Assembly (NCBI GenBank): GCA_041392475.1
Contig: JAWKLZ010000003.1
Span: 269,501 to 333,500, forward strand
DNA length: 64,000 nt
Source of the DNA: Chitinophagales bacterium
GTDB taxonomy: Bacteria; Bacteroidota; Bacteroidia; Chitinophagales; UBA2359
Direction: 5' to 3'
In this document: positions 16,169 through 24,959 of the stretch, in pieces
How the letters are laid out: every line of letters starts with the position of its first letter
Numbering within the stretch: position 1 is the first letter of the stretch
Made by a program: the position numbers and the translations under genes
The notes under the pieces: model-generated
The model's input: only the letters and a program-made list of their open reading frames with translations
What the model was told of the DNA's origin: nothing
The model's database searches: none

Positions 16169-17863
16169 ATGGGCAACTCTACCAATTCAAACTTCAAGGA
16201 TTCCCCTTTTGTCTTTTTGCGACAAAGACTCATTGAACTCTTCGACATTCGCCAAGAAACCGATAAACAAGGCACGATTGACTCGATTCGGCAATATACT
16301 CAATTGAAGGGCTACAATGTTTGGATTTTAATTGCGGCTGCAATGCTTGCATCTATTGGTCTCGACCAAAATTCTCCTGCTGTCATTATTGGAGCGATGT
16401 TAATCTCACCCTTGATGTCGCCTATATTGGGTATTGGCTTGTCGATTGGCATTAATGACAGAGAAACTTTTGTGTTATCAACTCGGAGTTTGCTTATTGC
16501 AATGGTTGCCAGTATTTTGGTGAGCTATTTGTATTTTTTGATTACCCCTTTGGGTGTGCCAACTGATCAGTTGATGGCTCGAACCAAACCGACTTTGTTG
16601 GATGTTGGGGTAGCTCTTTTTGGAGGTATTGCAGGTATTGTGGCGGGTTCGCACAAGGACAAAACGAATGCACTGCCAGGCGTGGCTATTGCTACGGCTT
16701 TGATGCCGCCGCTTTGTACGGTGGGTTTTGGCTTGGCGATTGCAGACCCTATCATTGCAGGAGGAGCATTTTATTTGTTTTTTATCAATGCGGTGATTAT
16801 TTCGACCACGACTTTTGTATTTGTGCGGATTATGAAGTTTCCTGTATTGCAGCCGATTAGCGCAGAGGAAGGTCGCAAAACGAATTGGATGATTGGTGTT
16901 TTTGTGGTTTTGATTACGATTCCAAGTATTTTCATTCTCTTGGATACAATTGACCACATCCGACGAAATGTGTCTATCAATAAGTTTGTGGAAAGCAGGG
17001 TGGTAGATGAGGATAGAGAGGTGATTGATTGGGAAGAAGTGGAAGAAGCAGATGTTCACGAATTGAAGGTCTATGTGGTGGGCGCAAATATCACGGAGGA
17101 TACGGTGATGAATTTGCAGGAGGCGATGCACAAAATGCCTAAGTTGGAGGAGTCTATGTTGAAGTTGGTGCAGGTGAATCTTTCGGAACGGGATAGGGCA
17201 AGTATTCGGTCGGATGCACGCAATGATTTGCAGAAGGATGTTTTTTGGGAGGTGAGCAAGCAGATTGCAGCTCATAAGGAGGAATTGGAAGATTTGAAGC
17301 AACTGGGAGAAGAGGTGAAGCAGCTTCGTGAAGAATTGAAAGAACAAACAAGTTCGGTTGAATTTGCGAATTACAATGGGACTGGTAGCAGTCGATATGC
17401 GGATGAGGAAGAAGAAGAAGATGAAAAGGAGGATAAAGGAGGAGGTTTGTTTGGAAAAAACAAGGATAAAGACAAGGAAGATAAAGAGGTTGCCAATATC
17501 AATGAAAGCCGCTTGGACAAAATCAAGGAGGAATCGTCTGGACAGGTGATTTTGAAGCGGGAACTGCGTGTGAAAAAAACCTACAATGGCAATGGTTTTA
17601 CGGAAATACTGTCTCCCGCCAAAAATGCGATTGTGGGAAATATGCTGACTTTGGTACTAAAAGACAACCTCAAAGAGGATGCGGAGATTGTGATTGAAAC
17701 GCAGGTGAACGATTTGGGGGATGTCTATATTGGTACAATGAAAGCTGGCACGAATCGCTTTACGGTGAATTTTACTCCTCGCAGTAAGTTTCCTAAAGGG
17801 CTGTATTACTGGAATTTGCGATCAGATGAAGGAAAAATGGCAGGGAAGTTTTATATTGAGTAG
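16169..17863 (+). CDS. DUF389 (TIGR00341-type) membrane protein with long C-terminal extension
   Basis: The first 265 residues carry the DUF389 core: ILIAAAMLASIGLDQNSPAVIIGAMLISPLMSPILGIG, LFGGIAGIVAGSHKDK, GVAIATALMPPLCTVGFGL, with about six membrane helices. Residues 285-385 are soluble and helical. Residues 400-445 are a Glu/Asp/Lys low-complexity linker. Residues 455-564 form a beta-rich terminal domain (KELRVKKTYNGNGFTEILSPAKNAIVGNMLTLVL style) ending KGLYYWNLRSDEGKMAGKFYIE. Simple DUF389 proteins lack this tail. The function is unknown. DUF4199 follows 67 bases downstream on the same strand, so co-transcription is possible. Confidence 0.85.
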   Translation: MGNSTNSNFKDSPFVFLRQRLIELFDIRQETDKQGTIDSIRQYTQLKGYNVWILIAAAMLASIGLDQNSPAVIIGAMLISPLMSPILGIGLSIGINDRETFVLSTRSLLIAMVASILVSYLYFLITPLGVPTDQLMARTKPTLLDVGVALFGGIAGIVAGSHKDKTNALPGVAIATALMPPLCTVGFGLAIADPIIAGGAFYLFFINAVIISTTTFVFVRIMKFPVLQPISAEEGRKTNWMIGVFVVLITIPSIFILLDTIDHIRRNVSINKFVESRVVDEDREVIDWEEVEEADVHELKVYVVGANITEDTVMNLQEAMHKMPKLEESMLKLVQVNLSERDRASIRSDARNDLQKDVFWEVSKQIAAHKEELEDLKQLGEEVKQLREELKEQTSSVEFANYNGTGSSRYADEEEEEDEKEDKGGGLFGKNKDKDKEDKEVANINESRLDKIKEESSGQVILKRELRVKKTYNGNGFTEILSPAKNAIVGNMLTLVLKDNLKEDAEIVIETQVNDLGDVYIGTMKAGTNRFTVNFTPRSKFPKGLYYWNLRSDEGKMAGKFYIE

Positions 17864-17930
17864 GGAATTATTCTTGTGCTCTTTTTGTTATCTTGCCATT
17901 CCTTTTACTCAAATTCAAAAAATAGCAACT

Positions 17931-18449
17931 ATGAGTGAACCATTCAACATTCCCAAAGCTCCAATTTTTCCAATTGCCCTTCGATATGGAGTGATTGTAG
18001 CTGGCATTGGCATCCTGTTTACCATCATTTTGTTTCTTTTAGAAATGGATACTTCCTCATTGGCTCAAGTGCTGGGATATTTGGTGCTAATTGGCGGTAT
18101 GCTTGCAGGTATTTTGGAGTATAGAGACCAAGCCAATCAAGGATTTATCAATCATGGTCAAGTCATCAGTGTCGGTGTATTGATTGCAGTAATAGCGGCT
18201 TTTATCCTCGGTCTTTTTTCGATTATCTATATGCAATACATCAATCCCGAAATGATGGAACAAGTCATCCTTATTCAAGAAGAAAAATTCATCGAACAAG
18301 GTATGAGTGATGACCAAATTGAAAAGGCCATCAGTATGATGCGAAAATTTTCCCATCCCATGTTTTCCATTCCTTTCACTGTTCTTTGGTATGCTTTTGT
18401 GGGTTTAGCAGTTTCTGCTATTGCAGGTTTTTTTGTCAAAAAAGACTAA
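17931..18449 (+). CDS. DUF4199 family membrane protein
   Basis: The 172-residue protein has four predicted membrane helices. MSEPFNIPKAPIFPIALRYGVIVAG is the natural start (ATG 17931); an in-frame upstream start at 17826 would overlap the DUF389 gene and adds an unlikely leader. The pattern (two helices, a loop with EYRDQANQGFINHGQVISVGVLI, a third helix, a polar segment with QGMSDDQIEKAISMMRKF and a last helix) matches DUF4199, a Bacteroidota family of unknown function that often sits near glycosyltransferases. It is followed 83 bases later by the CotH gene. Confidence 0.75.
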   Translation: MSEPFNIPKAPIFPIALRYGVIVAGIGILFTIILFLLEMDTSSLAQVLGYLVLIGGMLAGILEYRDQANQGFINHGQVISVGVLIAVIAAFILGLFSIIYMQYINPEMMEQVILIQEEKFIEQGMSDDQIEKAISMMRKFSHPMFSIPFTVLWYAFVGLAVSAIAGFFVKKD

Positions 18450-18532
18450 AGAAAATTCAAATACAGGCTTCAAACTCAAAATTCAATCATACCTTTGATT
18501 CAGATAGTTTTACAATGGAAACCCTTTTCTAA

Positions 18533-20917
18533 ATGCAGCGATTTTTAACTACTTTCTTTTTACTTCAATTATTTTTTTTGCCATTATCCATTGCAGCTCA
18601 AGAAGACTGCACCGAACTTGCACCCATACAAGCCTATCACCCACTTTTTGACGATTCTACCATTCCAAGAATTGATATTGGTATTGAGCCTATTGATTTG
18701 CAAACGATACTGGAGTTTCCACAAAGCGATGATGAGTTCTCCGCTACTTTCACTTACACCAATAAAATGGAAGAAACAGTAATCGAAAATATTGGTTTTC
18801 GATTGCGAGGCAATACTTCTCGAAATGCAGCTAAAAAATCCTTCAAAGTATCCTTCAATACTTTTGAATCGGGGCGAAAATTTCACGGTTTGGAGAAAAT
18901 GAACCTCAATGGAGAACACAATGACCCCTCGATTATCCGCTCCAAATTGTGTTGGGATATTTTGGGGCAGATGGATGTCATAGCATCAAGGGCAAATCAC
19001 GTGGCGTTGTACATCAATGGGGATTATTATGGACTATATATCAACGTAGAACACATTGACGAAGAATTTTTGAAGGATAGATATACAGGCAACGATGGAG
19101 GCAATTTGTATAGATGCCTTTACCCTGCCGATTTGAATTTTGAAGGCAATTCTCCAGAAAACTACAAGGAAGAACAAAATGGGCGGCGAAAATACGATTT
19201 GAAGACCAATACAATTACTGATGATTACACTGATTTTGTGAATTTTATCACCGTTTTGAACGAAACTCCAACGGCTGACTTTAAGGTGGCAATTAGTGAA
19301 GTCATGGATGTAGATGTATTTTTGCGAACCTTGGCGGCAGATGTATTTATGGGCAATTGGGATGGTTATTCCTTCAATATCAATAACTTTTACCTTTACC
19401 ACAATCCTTCAACCGACAAATTTGAATACATCGCCTATGATCTCGACAATACCTTTGGCATTGATTGGTTCAACATCGACTGGGCAACACGCAATATTTA
19501 CAACTGGACTTCGGAATCACACAACAATGTATTGACAAACCGTATTTTGGAAGTGCCTGAGTTTAAGAATCGCTACACCTATTATTTGCAGCAATTGGTG
19601 AATGGTTACGCACATCCCAATCATTTTTTTCCGATCATTGATTGTTTACACGACCAAATCACTCCTTTTGCAGAAGCAGACAATTACCGAACGTTTGATT
19701 ATGGTTACACGATTCAAGACTTTCACGATTCTTACGAACAGGCTTTGTCGGGTCATGTCAAATATGGCATCAAAGATTACATCACAACTCGCCGCAACAG
19801 CATCCTAAATCAATTGCAAATCAAAAATATTCCTCCAATCATTCGTAGGATACATCACACACCCAAAATACCGCTAACCAATTCGCCTATAAACTTTTCG
19901 GCAACGATTGAAGACGATAATGACGATAGCCCCTATGTAGTTTTGAACTATAAAATAGCAGATGGAGAATGGACACATGTAACTATGCTCGATGATGGCA
20001 GTCAAAATGACAAATCTTCCAATGATGGCATTTATGGTTATGTACTTCAATCCTTCAATATTCCTCCTCATACATTGATTCACTATTACATTACGGCTTC
20101 GGATAACTTGGTTGCCAACAATCGAGAGCCACTCGCAGGTGATTTCACCTTGCAGTTAGGTGGCGAACGTGCCAATTTGCGAATCAATGAATTTATGGTC
20201 AGCAACAGTCAAACCATTGCAGATGAATTTGAAGAATACGATGATTGGATAGAACTCTACAACGCAGGAAACACGCCTATTTATTTGGGAGATAAATTTT
20301 TGACAGATAATTTGAGCAATCCCGATAAGTGGCAACTGCCTGATATGACGCTATCTCCACAAGATTTCGTATTAATATGGGCAGATAATCAACCCGAACA
20401 GGGAACTTTTCACGCCTCTTTTAAGTTAAATAAAGAGGACGAGTCCATTGGTCTATTTGATTCAGAGGCAAATGGATTTACGGCAATAGATATGCTTTCT
20501 TATCAAAACTTAGAAAGAGATGTGGCGTATGGCTTGACAATAGATGGCGAAGGAGATTTCACCATATTGTCTATTCCTTCTCCAAATGCTTCAAATATAT
20601 TGGTGAATATTGACGAACAAAATGTCTTTCACCAATTTATTGAAATAAAATCGGTCTATCCCAATCCTTTTGAAGAAACATTTACCGTTTCATTTTATTT
20701 AAAACAAAATGCAAAAGTAGGCGTGACTTTATTGAATTTGGTAGGTCAAAAAGAAGAAGTTTCACCACTTCAATATTTCAGCGCAGGACATATTGAGCTT
20801 CAATATAGGCTCAACAAACACCTTGCAAAAAGTTTGTATCTAATACAGCTACAAATAAAAACTGAAAATACTGCAATGATTTATTTACCTTTGCAGCGTA
20901 TAGTAAAATCGGACTAA
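18533..20917 (+). CDS. Secreted CotH-kinase protein with lamin-tail domain and T9SS sorting domain
   Basis: The 794-residue protein has a signal peptide (residues 1-22). The CotH domain spans about 65-440: FRLRGNTSRNAAKKSFKVSF, FHGLEKMNLNGEHNDPSIIRSKLCWD, ALYINGDYYGLYINVEHID, FEYIAYDLDNTFGIDW (the metal-binding D-x-D-N type motif). A short Ig-like segment (about 448-540) and a lamin-tail domain follow (LRINEFMVSNSQTIADEFEEYDDWIELYN, about 550-655). The C-terminal 90 residues (IEIKSVYPNPFEETFTVSF...) are a T9SS type A sorting domain. CotH proteins are protein kinases of spore coats and other surfaces. Here it would be exported and attached to or released from the cell surface. Confidence 0.88.
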   Translation: MQRFLTTFFLLQLFFLPLSIAAQEDCTELAPIQAYHPLFDDSTIPRIDIGIEPIDLQTILEFPQSDDEFSATFTYTNKMEETVIENIGFRLRGNTSRNAAKKSFKVSFNTFESGRKFHGLEKMNLNGEHNDPSIIRSKLCWDILGQMDVIASRANHVALYINGDYYGLYINVEHIDEEFLKDRYTGNDGGNLYRCLYPADLNFEGNSPENYKEEQNGRRKYDLKTNTITDDYTDFVNFITVLNETPTADFKVAISEVMDVDVFLRTLAADVFMGNWDGYSFNINNFYLYHNPSTDKFEYIAYDLDNTFGIDWFNIDWATRNIYNWTSESHNNVLTNRILEVPEFKNRYTYYLQQLVNGYAHPNHFFPIIDCLHDQITPFAEADNYRTFDYGYTIQDFHDSYEQALSGHVKYGIKDYITTRRNSILNQLQIKNIPPIIRRIHHTPKIPLTNSPINFSATIEDDNDDSPYVVLNYKIADGEWTHVTMLDDGSQNDKSSNDGIYGYVLQSFNIPPHTLIHYYITASDNLVANNREPLAGDFTLQLGGERANLRINEFMVSNSQTIADEFEEYDDWIELYNAGNTPIYLGDKFLTDNLSNPDKWQLPDMTLSPQDFVLIWADNQPEQGTFHASFKLNKEDESIGLFDSEANGFTAIDMLSYQNLERDVAYGLTIDGEGDFTILSIPSPNASNILVNIDEQNVFHQFIEIKSVYPNPFEETFTVSFYLKQNAKVGVTLLNLVGQKEEVSPLQYFSAGHIELQYRLNKHLAKSLYLIQLQIKTENTAMIYLPLQRIVKSD

Positions 20918-21233
20918 TCGTCCTTTATAGAATAGAAAAACACAGGCACAAGCGGAATCTTCAAGAATTTATTTAATTGACAATCAGATTATTACTCTCC
21001 TTTCAATTAGTATATCACACTCGATTTATTCCAAAGATATTAGGTGTTAAAATAATTTCACAAAACGAAGTTTATTTTTTGAGAAAAACACTATAACACC
21101 AAGTATTAGTTGTATCTTTGTTTCATTATGGAATGATTGTATTTTTTTGGATAGCTTCAAGGTCTTTTAGAATTCTTTGCTACTCAGAAAATCGTTATAT
21201 TTTTATTTTTTTTCTTTTTAAATTTTTTATAAG
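20918..21233. promoter_or_regulatory. AT-rich intergenic region with candidate promoter and long leader for the RRM gene
   Basis: No gene is visible. TATCTTTG at 21113-21120 fits the TAnnTTTG -7 element; a -33 element at the right spacing is not clear. It would give a roughly 105-base T-rich untranslated leader before the RRM gene ATG at 21234. Leaders of this kind are usual for cold-responsive RNA-binding protein genes. Confidence 0.45.
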
Positions 21234-21629
21234 ATGAACATTTTTGTAGCAAAGTTGAACTTTGACACTACCGAAGAAGATTTACGCGATCTTTTTGAAG
21301 AATTTGGCGCAGTTGATTCTGTGAAAATTGTAATGAATCGCGACACAGGCAAATCTAAAGGATTTGGATTTGTTGAAATGCCTAACGACGAAGAAGCAGG
21401 TGCAGCTATTGAAGAATTGAACGAATGTGAATTTGATCACCGTACTATCGTGGTTAAAAAAGCAGAACCAAGAGAAAACAGAGACAGCAGAGGCGGCGGA
21501 TTTAACCGTGGCGGCGGCGGAAGAAACAACAACCGTGGCGGCGGTGGCGGAAGCCGAGGCGGCTGGGGTGACAGAAGCGGTGGCGGCGATAGAAATAGCG
21601 GCGGCGGCGAAAACAGAAGAAGATACTAA
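21234..21629 (+). CDS. Single-RRM RNA-binding protein with Gly/Arg-rich tail
   Basis: The 131-residue protein opens with an RNA-recognition motif (residues 1-78). RNP2 is IFVAKL near the N-terminus, RNP1 is KGFGFVEM near residue 44, and the family-typical FEEFGAVDSVKIVMNRDTGKSKG lies between. The tail (from about residue 85) is RGGG/NRGG repeats, an RGG-box-like disordered region. Bacterial RRM proteins of this form bind single-stranded RNA and are often cold-induced. It is monocistronic, with a terminator at 21671-21705. Confidence 0.92.
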   Translation: MNIFVAKLNFDTTEEDLRDLFEEFGAVDSVKIVMNRDTGKSKGFGFVEMPNDEEAGAAIEELNECEFDHRTIVVKKAEPRENRDSRGGGFNRGGGGRNNNRGGGGGSRGGWGDRSGGGDRNSGGGENRRRY

Positions 21630-21670
21630 TCAAATAGTTATCCGATGTGCTTAATGCACTAAACAAAATA

Positions 21671-21705
21671 AACCCCCTATCTTTTTAGTAAGATAGGGGG
21701 TTTGT
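21671..21705 (+). terminator. Intrinsic terminator of the RRM gene
   Basis: Stem AACCCCCTATCTT pairs with AAGATAGGGGGTT around a short loop, followed by TTTG and TATTTT. It lies 42 bases after the stop. Confidence 0.85.
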
Positions 21706-21806
21706 ATTTTATAGATGCTTATCAAGAAAGGAAGCGTTTTCCAAACTGTCGTATTTTTAACACATTCTGCGATTTTGGTTTGATTTTTTGAATAAGGCAT
21801 TAAAAA

Positions 21807-21838
21807 ATTGTAGTATTATTGAAAATATGCTAATTTTG
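21807..21838 (+). promoter_or_regulatory. Promoter of the metY leader
   Basis: ATTG (21807-21810), a 20-base spacer and TAATTTTG (21831-21838) match the Bacteroidota promoter consensus. The start would be near 21845, about 25 bases before the leader ORF. Confidence 0.6.
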
Positions 21839-21869
21839 ACAAACTAACACTAACAATATTTAAAATTCA

Positions 21870-21971
21870 ATGTCCAATAAATTCACATATACATTTTCGC
21901 TAACTACTACAAGCACAAACTGCTGTTGTTGTTGCTGTACCTATGTGAAAGGTCTTTGGTCTTCAATATGA
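21870..21971 (+). CDS. Cysteine leader peptide (33 codons, six consecutive Cys)
   Basis: The ORF begins at ATG 21870 and ends at TGA 21969-21971. Codons 18-23 (21921-21938) are TGC TGT TGT TGT TGC TGT, six Cys in a row. After them come TYVKGLWSSI and the stop. It lies between a promoter (21807-21838) and a strong terminator (22012-22054), upstream of metY, whose product makes homocysteine or cysteine from sulfide. A ribosome short of Cys-tRNA would stall on the run. Bases 21947-21959, in the last third of the ORF, can pair with 22009-22022 at the start of the terminator stem and so act as antiterminator. The peptide itself is probably not functional. The attenuator mechanism is inference from this arrangement. 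Confidence 0.8.
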   Translation: MSNKFTYTFSLTTTSTNCCCCCCTYVKGLWSSI

Positions 21972-22011
21972 ATTTTAGTGTCATAAAAAACAAGACAACA
22001 ACTAACCCCCA

Positions 22012-22054
22012 AAAAGCCTTTCTTCCATATAAAAACGAAGAAAGGCTTTTTTTT
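22012..22054 (+). terminator. Attenuator terminator upstream of metY
   Basis: A perfect 14-bp stem (22012-22025 with 22037-22050), an 11-base loop and eight T form a strong rho-independent terminator 41 bases after the leader stop and 105 bases before the metY start. Its 5' arm overlaps the sequence complementary to the leader ORF (21947-21959 with 22009-22022; about 12 pairs with one G-U, one mismatch and one bulge), so the two structures exclude each other. Confidence 0.85.
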
Positions 22055-22158
22055 GGCATTATTTTCCAAAACTCTACTCAGAAATCATCAAGAGAGGTGG
22101 ATTATGTTAACAACACAATCTTTATTCATTAATTATAACTCTTAAAAATTCAGAAAAA

Positions 22159-23481
22159 ATGAGCGAGAATTATCGTTTTGAAACACTTCAGCTTCATGCA
22201 GGGCAAACGCCTGACCCCACTACTGGTGCAAGAGCAGTACCGATTTACCAAACAACCTCCTTCAATTTCAAAGACACCGATCATGCTGCAAAGTTATTTG
22301 GCTTGCAGGAATTCGGAAATATTTACACCCGTATTATGAACCCAACAACGGATGTATTTGAGCAGCGCATGGCAGCTTTAGAAGGAGGTGTTGCAGCTTT
22401 GGCAACTTCTTCGGGGCAGTCTGCACAGTTCTTGGCATTGACCAATATCTTAGAAGCAGGTGACAATTTTGTGTCGACTTCCTTTTTGTATGGTGGTACG
22501 TACAATCAATTCAAAGTATCTTTCAAGCGTTTGGGTATTGAAGCACGATTTGCAGAAGGCGACAACGCCGATAGCATGGAGTCCTTAATTGATGACAAAA
22601 CCAAAGCCATTTACCTAGAGGCAATCGGCAACCCAGAAGGCAATATTCCAGATTGGGACAAGATTGCAGCAGTTGCCAAAAAACATGACATTCCTTTGAT
22701 TGTCGACAATACTTTTGGTGCAGGCGGATACCTCTTCAATCCATTGAAACATGGTGCCAATATCGTGGTTCATTCGGCTACCAAATGGATTGGCGGACAT
22801 GGCACGAGCATTGGCGGAGTCATCATCGACGGCGGGAATTATAATTGGGGAAATGGAAAATACCCACAATTTACCGAACCATCAGAAGGCTATCATGGTA
22901 TGGTATTTTGGGATATTTTTGGCGCAAATGGCCCTTTTGGCAACATTGCTTTCATTATTCGAGCAAGGGTAGAAGGTTTGCGTGATTATGGAAATGCAAT
23001 GAGTCCTTTCAATGCATTTTTGTTTTTGCAGGGTCTGGAAACATTGTCGCTACGAATGGAAAGACACGTATCAAATGCCATGACTTTGGCAAAATGGTTG
23101 GAAGGCCATGAATTGGTGACAAAGGTGACTTATACGGGTTTGGAGAGCAGTCCATACCACCATTTAGCAAAAAAATACCTTCAAAATGGTTTCGGCGCAG
23201 TCTTGAATTTTGAAGTAAAAGGGGATATTGAAGGAGCAAAAGCATTTATCAACAACCTCAAATTGGTGAGTCACTTGGCCAATGTCGGGGATGCTAAAAC
23301 TTTGGCGATTCACCCCGCTTCTACGACACACGAACAAATGTCACCTGAAGCACAATTGGCTTCAGGTGTTGCTCCTGGTCAAGTCCGCATTGCAGTAGGC
23401 ACAGAACACATTGACGATATTATTGAAGACTTTGAAGGAGCTTTTGCAGCGGTAGAATCAATTTTGCTTGTAGAGGCTTAG
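22159..23481 (+). CDS. metY: O-acetylhomoserine sulfhydrylase (O-acetylhomoserine aminocarboxypropyltransferase)
   Basis: The 440-residue PLP enzyme belongs to the Cys/Met metabolism family. The N-terminus FETLQLHAGQTPDPTTGARAVPIYQTTSF is the MetY form, as is the length. PLP ligands are visible: IVDNTFGAGGY (D183) and VVHSATKWIGGHGTSIGG (Lys209 as Schiff base). It converts O-acetylhomoserine and sulfide to homocysteine, and in some organisms O-acetylserine to cysteine. metX, which makes the substrate, follows 123 bases downstream, so the two form a sulfur-assimilation unit. Expression is probably set by the Cys-codon attenuator in front. Confidence 0.93.
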   Translation: MSENYRFETLQLHAGQTPDPTTGARAVPIYQTTSFNFKDTDHAAKLFGLQEFGNIYTRIMNPTTDVFEQRMAALEGGVAALATSSGQSAQFLALTNILEAGDNFVSTSFLYGGTYNQFKVSFKRLGIEARFAEGDNADSMESLIDDKTKAIYLEAIGNPEGNIPDWDKIAAVAKKHDIPLIVDNTFGAGGYLFNPLKHGANIVVHSATKWIGGHGTSIGGVIIDGGNYNWGNGKYPQFTEPSEGYHGMVFWDIFGANGPFGNIAFIIRARVEGLRDYGNAMSPFNAFLFLQGLETLSLRMERHVSNAMTLAKWLEGHELVTKVTYTGLESSPYHHLAKKYLQNGFGAVLNFEVKGDIEGAKAFINNLKLVSHLANVGDAKTLAIHPASTTHEQMSPEAQLASGVAPGQVRIAVGTEHIDDIIEDFEGAFAAVESILLVEA

Positions 23482-23495
23482 GATTAATAGAAAAC

Positions 23496-23550
23496 TGATT
23501 GAACAGATTGGAATTCGTATTTAGCTTATCGGTCGAAATCTGTTCAATCA
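23496..23550. repeat. Inverted repeat in the metY-metX spacer
   Basis: TGATTGAACAGATT (23496-23509) and AATCTGTTCAATCA (23537-23550) are exact 14-bp inverted repeats around a 27-base loop, with a weak T-rich sequence after. It could be a partial terminator or an RNA-processing/stabilising hairpin that sets metX levels below metY. Confidence 0.6.
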
Positions 23551-23604
23551 ATTTTATCTCTGAGTGATAATATCAAATATCTAACTTCCAATATTTTTAA
23601 TTAA

Positions 23605-24633
23605 ATGTCTTTAAAAACCTTTCGCTATTCTTACGAGTTCCCCTTAGAATCTGGTAAATCCTTACCCGAACTCCAAATTGGTTATCATACGTATGGGAGG
23701 ATGAATGAAGATGGCAGCAATGTTGTATGGATTTGTCATGCACTAACTGCCAATTCCGAAGTGGAAGATTGGTGGTATGGTTTGTTTGGTGAAGGAAAAG
23801 TTTTGGATCCCAATAAATATTTTATTGTATGTGCCAATATGCTTGGGTCGTGTTATGGCAGCACTGGTCCGACAAGTATTAATCCGCAAACTGACGAGCC
23901 TTATTTCCGTGATTTTCCTATGATTACGGTGCGAGATATGGTCAATGCACATATTTTGTTGCGAAAACATCTGGGCATCGAAAAAATCTACTTTGGAGGC
24001 GGCGGTTCGATGGGGTGTCAGCAGTTGTTGGAATGGGCGATTATAGAACCGAATTTATTTGAAAGTATTTTTTTGGTAGCAGGTAATCACCGTCACTCAC
24101 CGTGGGGTATTGCCTTCAATGAGAGTCAACGATTGGCCATTGAAGCTGACAGCACTTTTGGTGAGCCTCACCTCGATGCGGGTGCAAAGGGATTGAAGGC
24201 AGCCCGAAGTATTGGCATTTTATCTTACCGGCATTACGATGCTTTTTTGCAAAGCCAACAGGATGAAGACAATAAAATAGATGATTTCAAAGCATCTAGT
24301 TACCAGATTTATCAAGGCGATAAATTGGTCAAACGTTTTGACGCTTACTCTTATTGGTCACTTTCTAAAACAATGGATAGTCACAACATTGCTCGGAATA
24401 GAGGGCCTGCTGAAGAAGTCCTTCAAAAAGTGAAAGCCCGTACTTTAGTGGTAAGTATCAGTTCGGATTGGTTGTTTCCACCTTCCGAACAGCGTTTTTT
24501 GCATCAACACATTCCGAACAGTGACTATTATGAGATTGAATCTTTTTATGGTCACGATGGTTTTTTGGTCGAGTTTGAGAAAATCAATACGATTGTTATC
24601 GGTTTTTTAAAGAGCGTGATAGTTGAGCAATAG
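23605..24633 (+). CDS. metX: Homoserine O-acetyltransferase
   Basis: The 342-residue alpha/beta-hydrolase is of the MetX type. It shows LPELQIGYHTYGRMNEDGSNVVWICHALTANS, ANMLGSCYGSTGPTSINP, and the nucleophile elbow GGGGSMGCQQ (Ser135). The catalytic Asp is in SSDWLFPPSEQ (D288) and the His in YGHDGFLVE (H317). It acetylates homoserine with acetyl-CoA for use by MetY directly upstream. Acyl-donor choice (acetyl or succinyl) cannot be settled from the sequence; acetyl is inferred from the metY partner. Confidence 0.9.
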   Translation: MSLKTFRYSYEFPLESGKSLPELQIGYHTYGRMNEDGSNVVWICHALTANSEVEDWWYGLFGEGKVLDPNKYFIVCANMLGSCYGSTGPTSINPQTDEPYFRDFPMITVRDMVNAHILLRKHLGIEKIYFGGGGSMGCQQLLEWAIIEPNLFESIFLVAGNHRHSPWGIAFNESQRLAIEADSTFGEPHLDAGAKGLKAARSIGILSYRHYDAFLQSQQDEDNKIDDFKASSYQIYQGDKLVKRFDAYSYWSLSKTMDSHNIARNRGPAEEVLQKVKARTLVVSISSDWLFPPSEQRFLHQHIPNSDYYEIESFYGHDGFLVEFEKINTIVIGFLKSVIVEQ

Positions 24634-24639
24634 CGACAT

Positions 24640-24897
24640 CCCGCTTTTCATCGGTGTTTGTATTGAAATAAGCATCAATGGGCCTAAAAAATTGAATTTT
24701 AATTCTGCTTTATTCCAATTCAAGATATTCTTTATCAACAGTTTTTGCAGTTCTTCGATGCGCTATATTTCAATAGAGGTGATAACAGAAACATCGACAT
24801 TCAGCCAATCGATTAGTCTATCTAATTTTTCTACTTTTTTCAAACCAAATGCTTCTTGTACTTGGTAGCGTTTCCAAAATTTGAATGATTTCATCAT
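24640..24897 (-). pseudogene. N-terminal fragment of a Bacteroidota conserved hypothetical gene (possible PD-(D/E)XK family)
   Basis: After a GAGGA sequence and ATG ATG (24892-24897) the frame reads KSFKFWKRYQVQEAFGLKKVEKLDRLIDWLNV, then a TAG, then in the same frame RIEELQKLLIKNILNWNKAELKFNFLGPLM. This matches the start of a multi-copy family of about 300-residue proteins that I recall as nuclease-like (K-x-W-K-R ... FGL ... LIDWL ... WNEEELKxKFI). The body of the gene is missing and an internal stop is present, so it is a relic. Confidence 0.5.
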
Positions 24898-24959
24898 TTC
24901 CTCTTTTTTGTTTGTAGAACGTGTGAATAGGTAGATTCGTTTTCTAATTTTCGATACCC

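Noticed and set aside
16478..17347. Minus-strand 289-codon open frame
   Set aside because: It runs opposite to the DUF389 gene and is rich in His, Arg and Gln, typical of antisense frames of coding DNA.
21845..22150. SAM or other metabolite riboswitch in front of metY
   Set aside because: I see no SAM-type aptamer core. The leader ORF, antiterminator pairing and terminator explain the region better.
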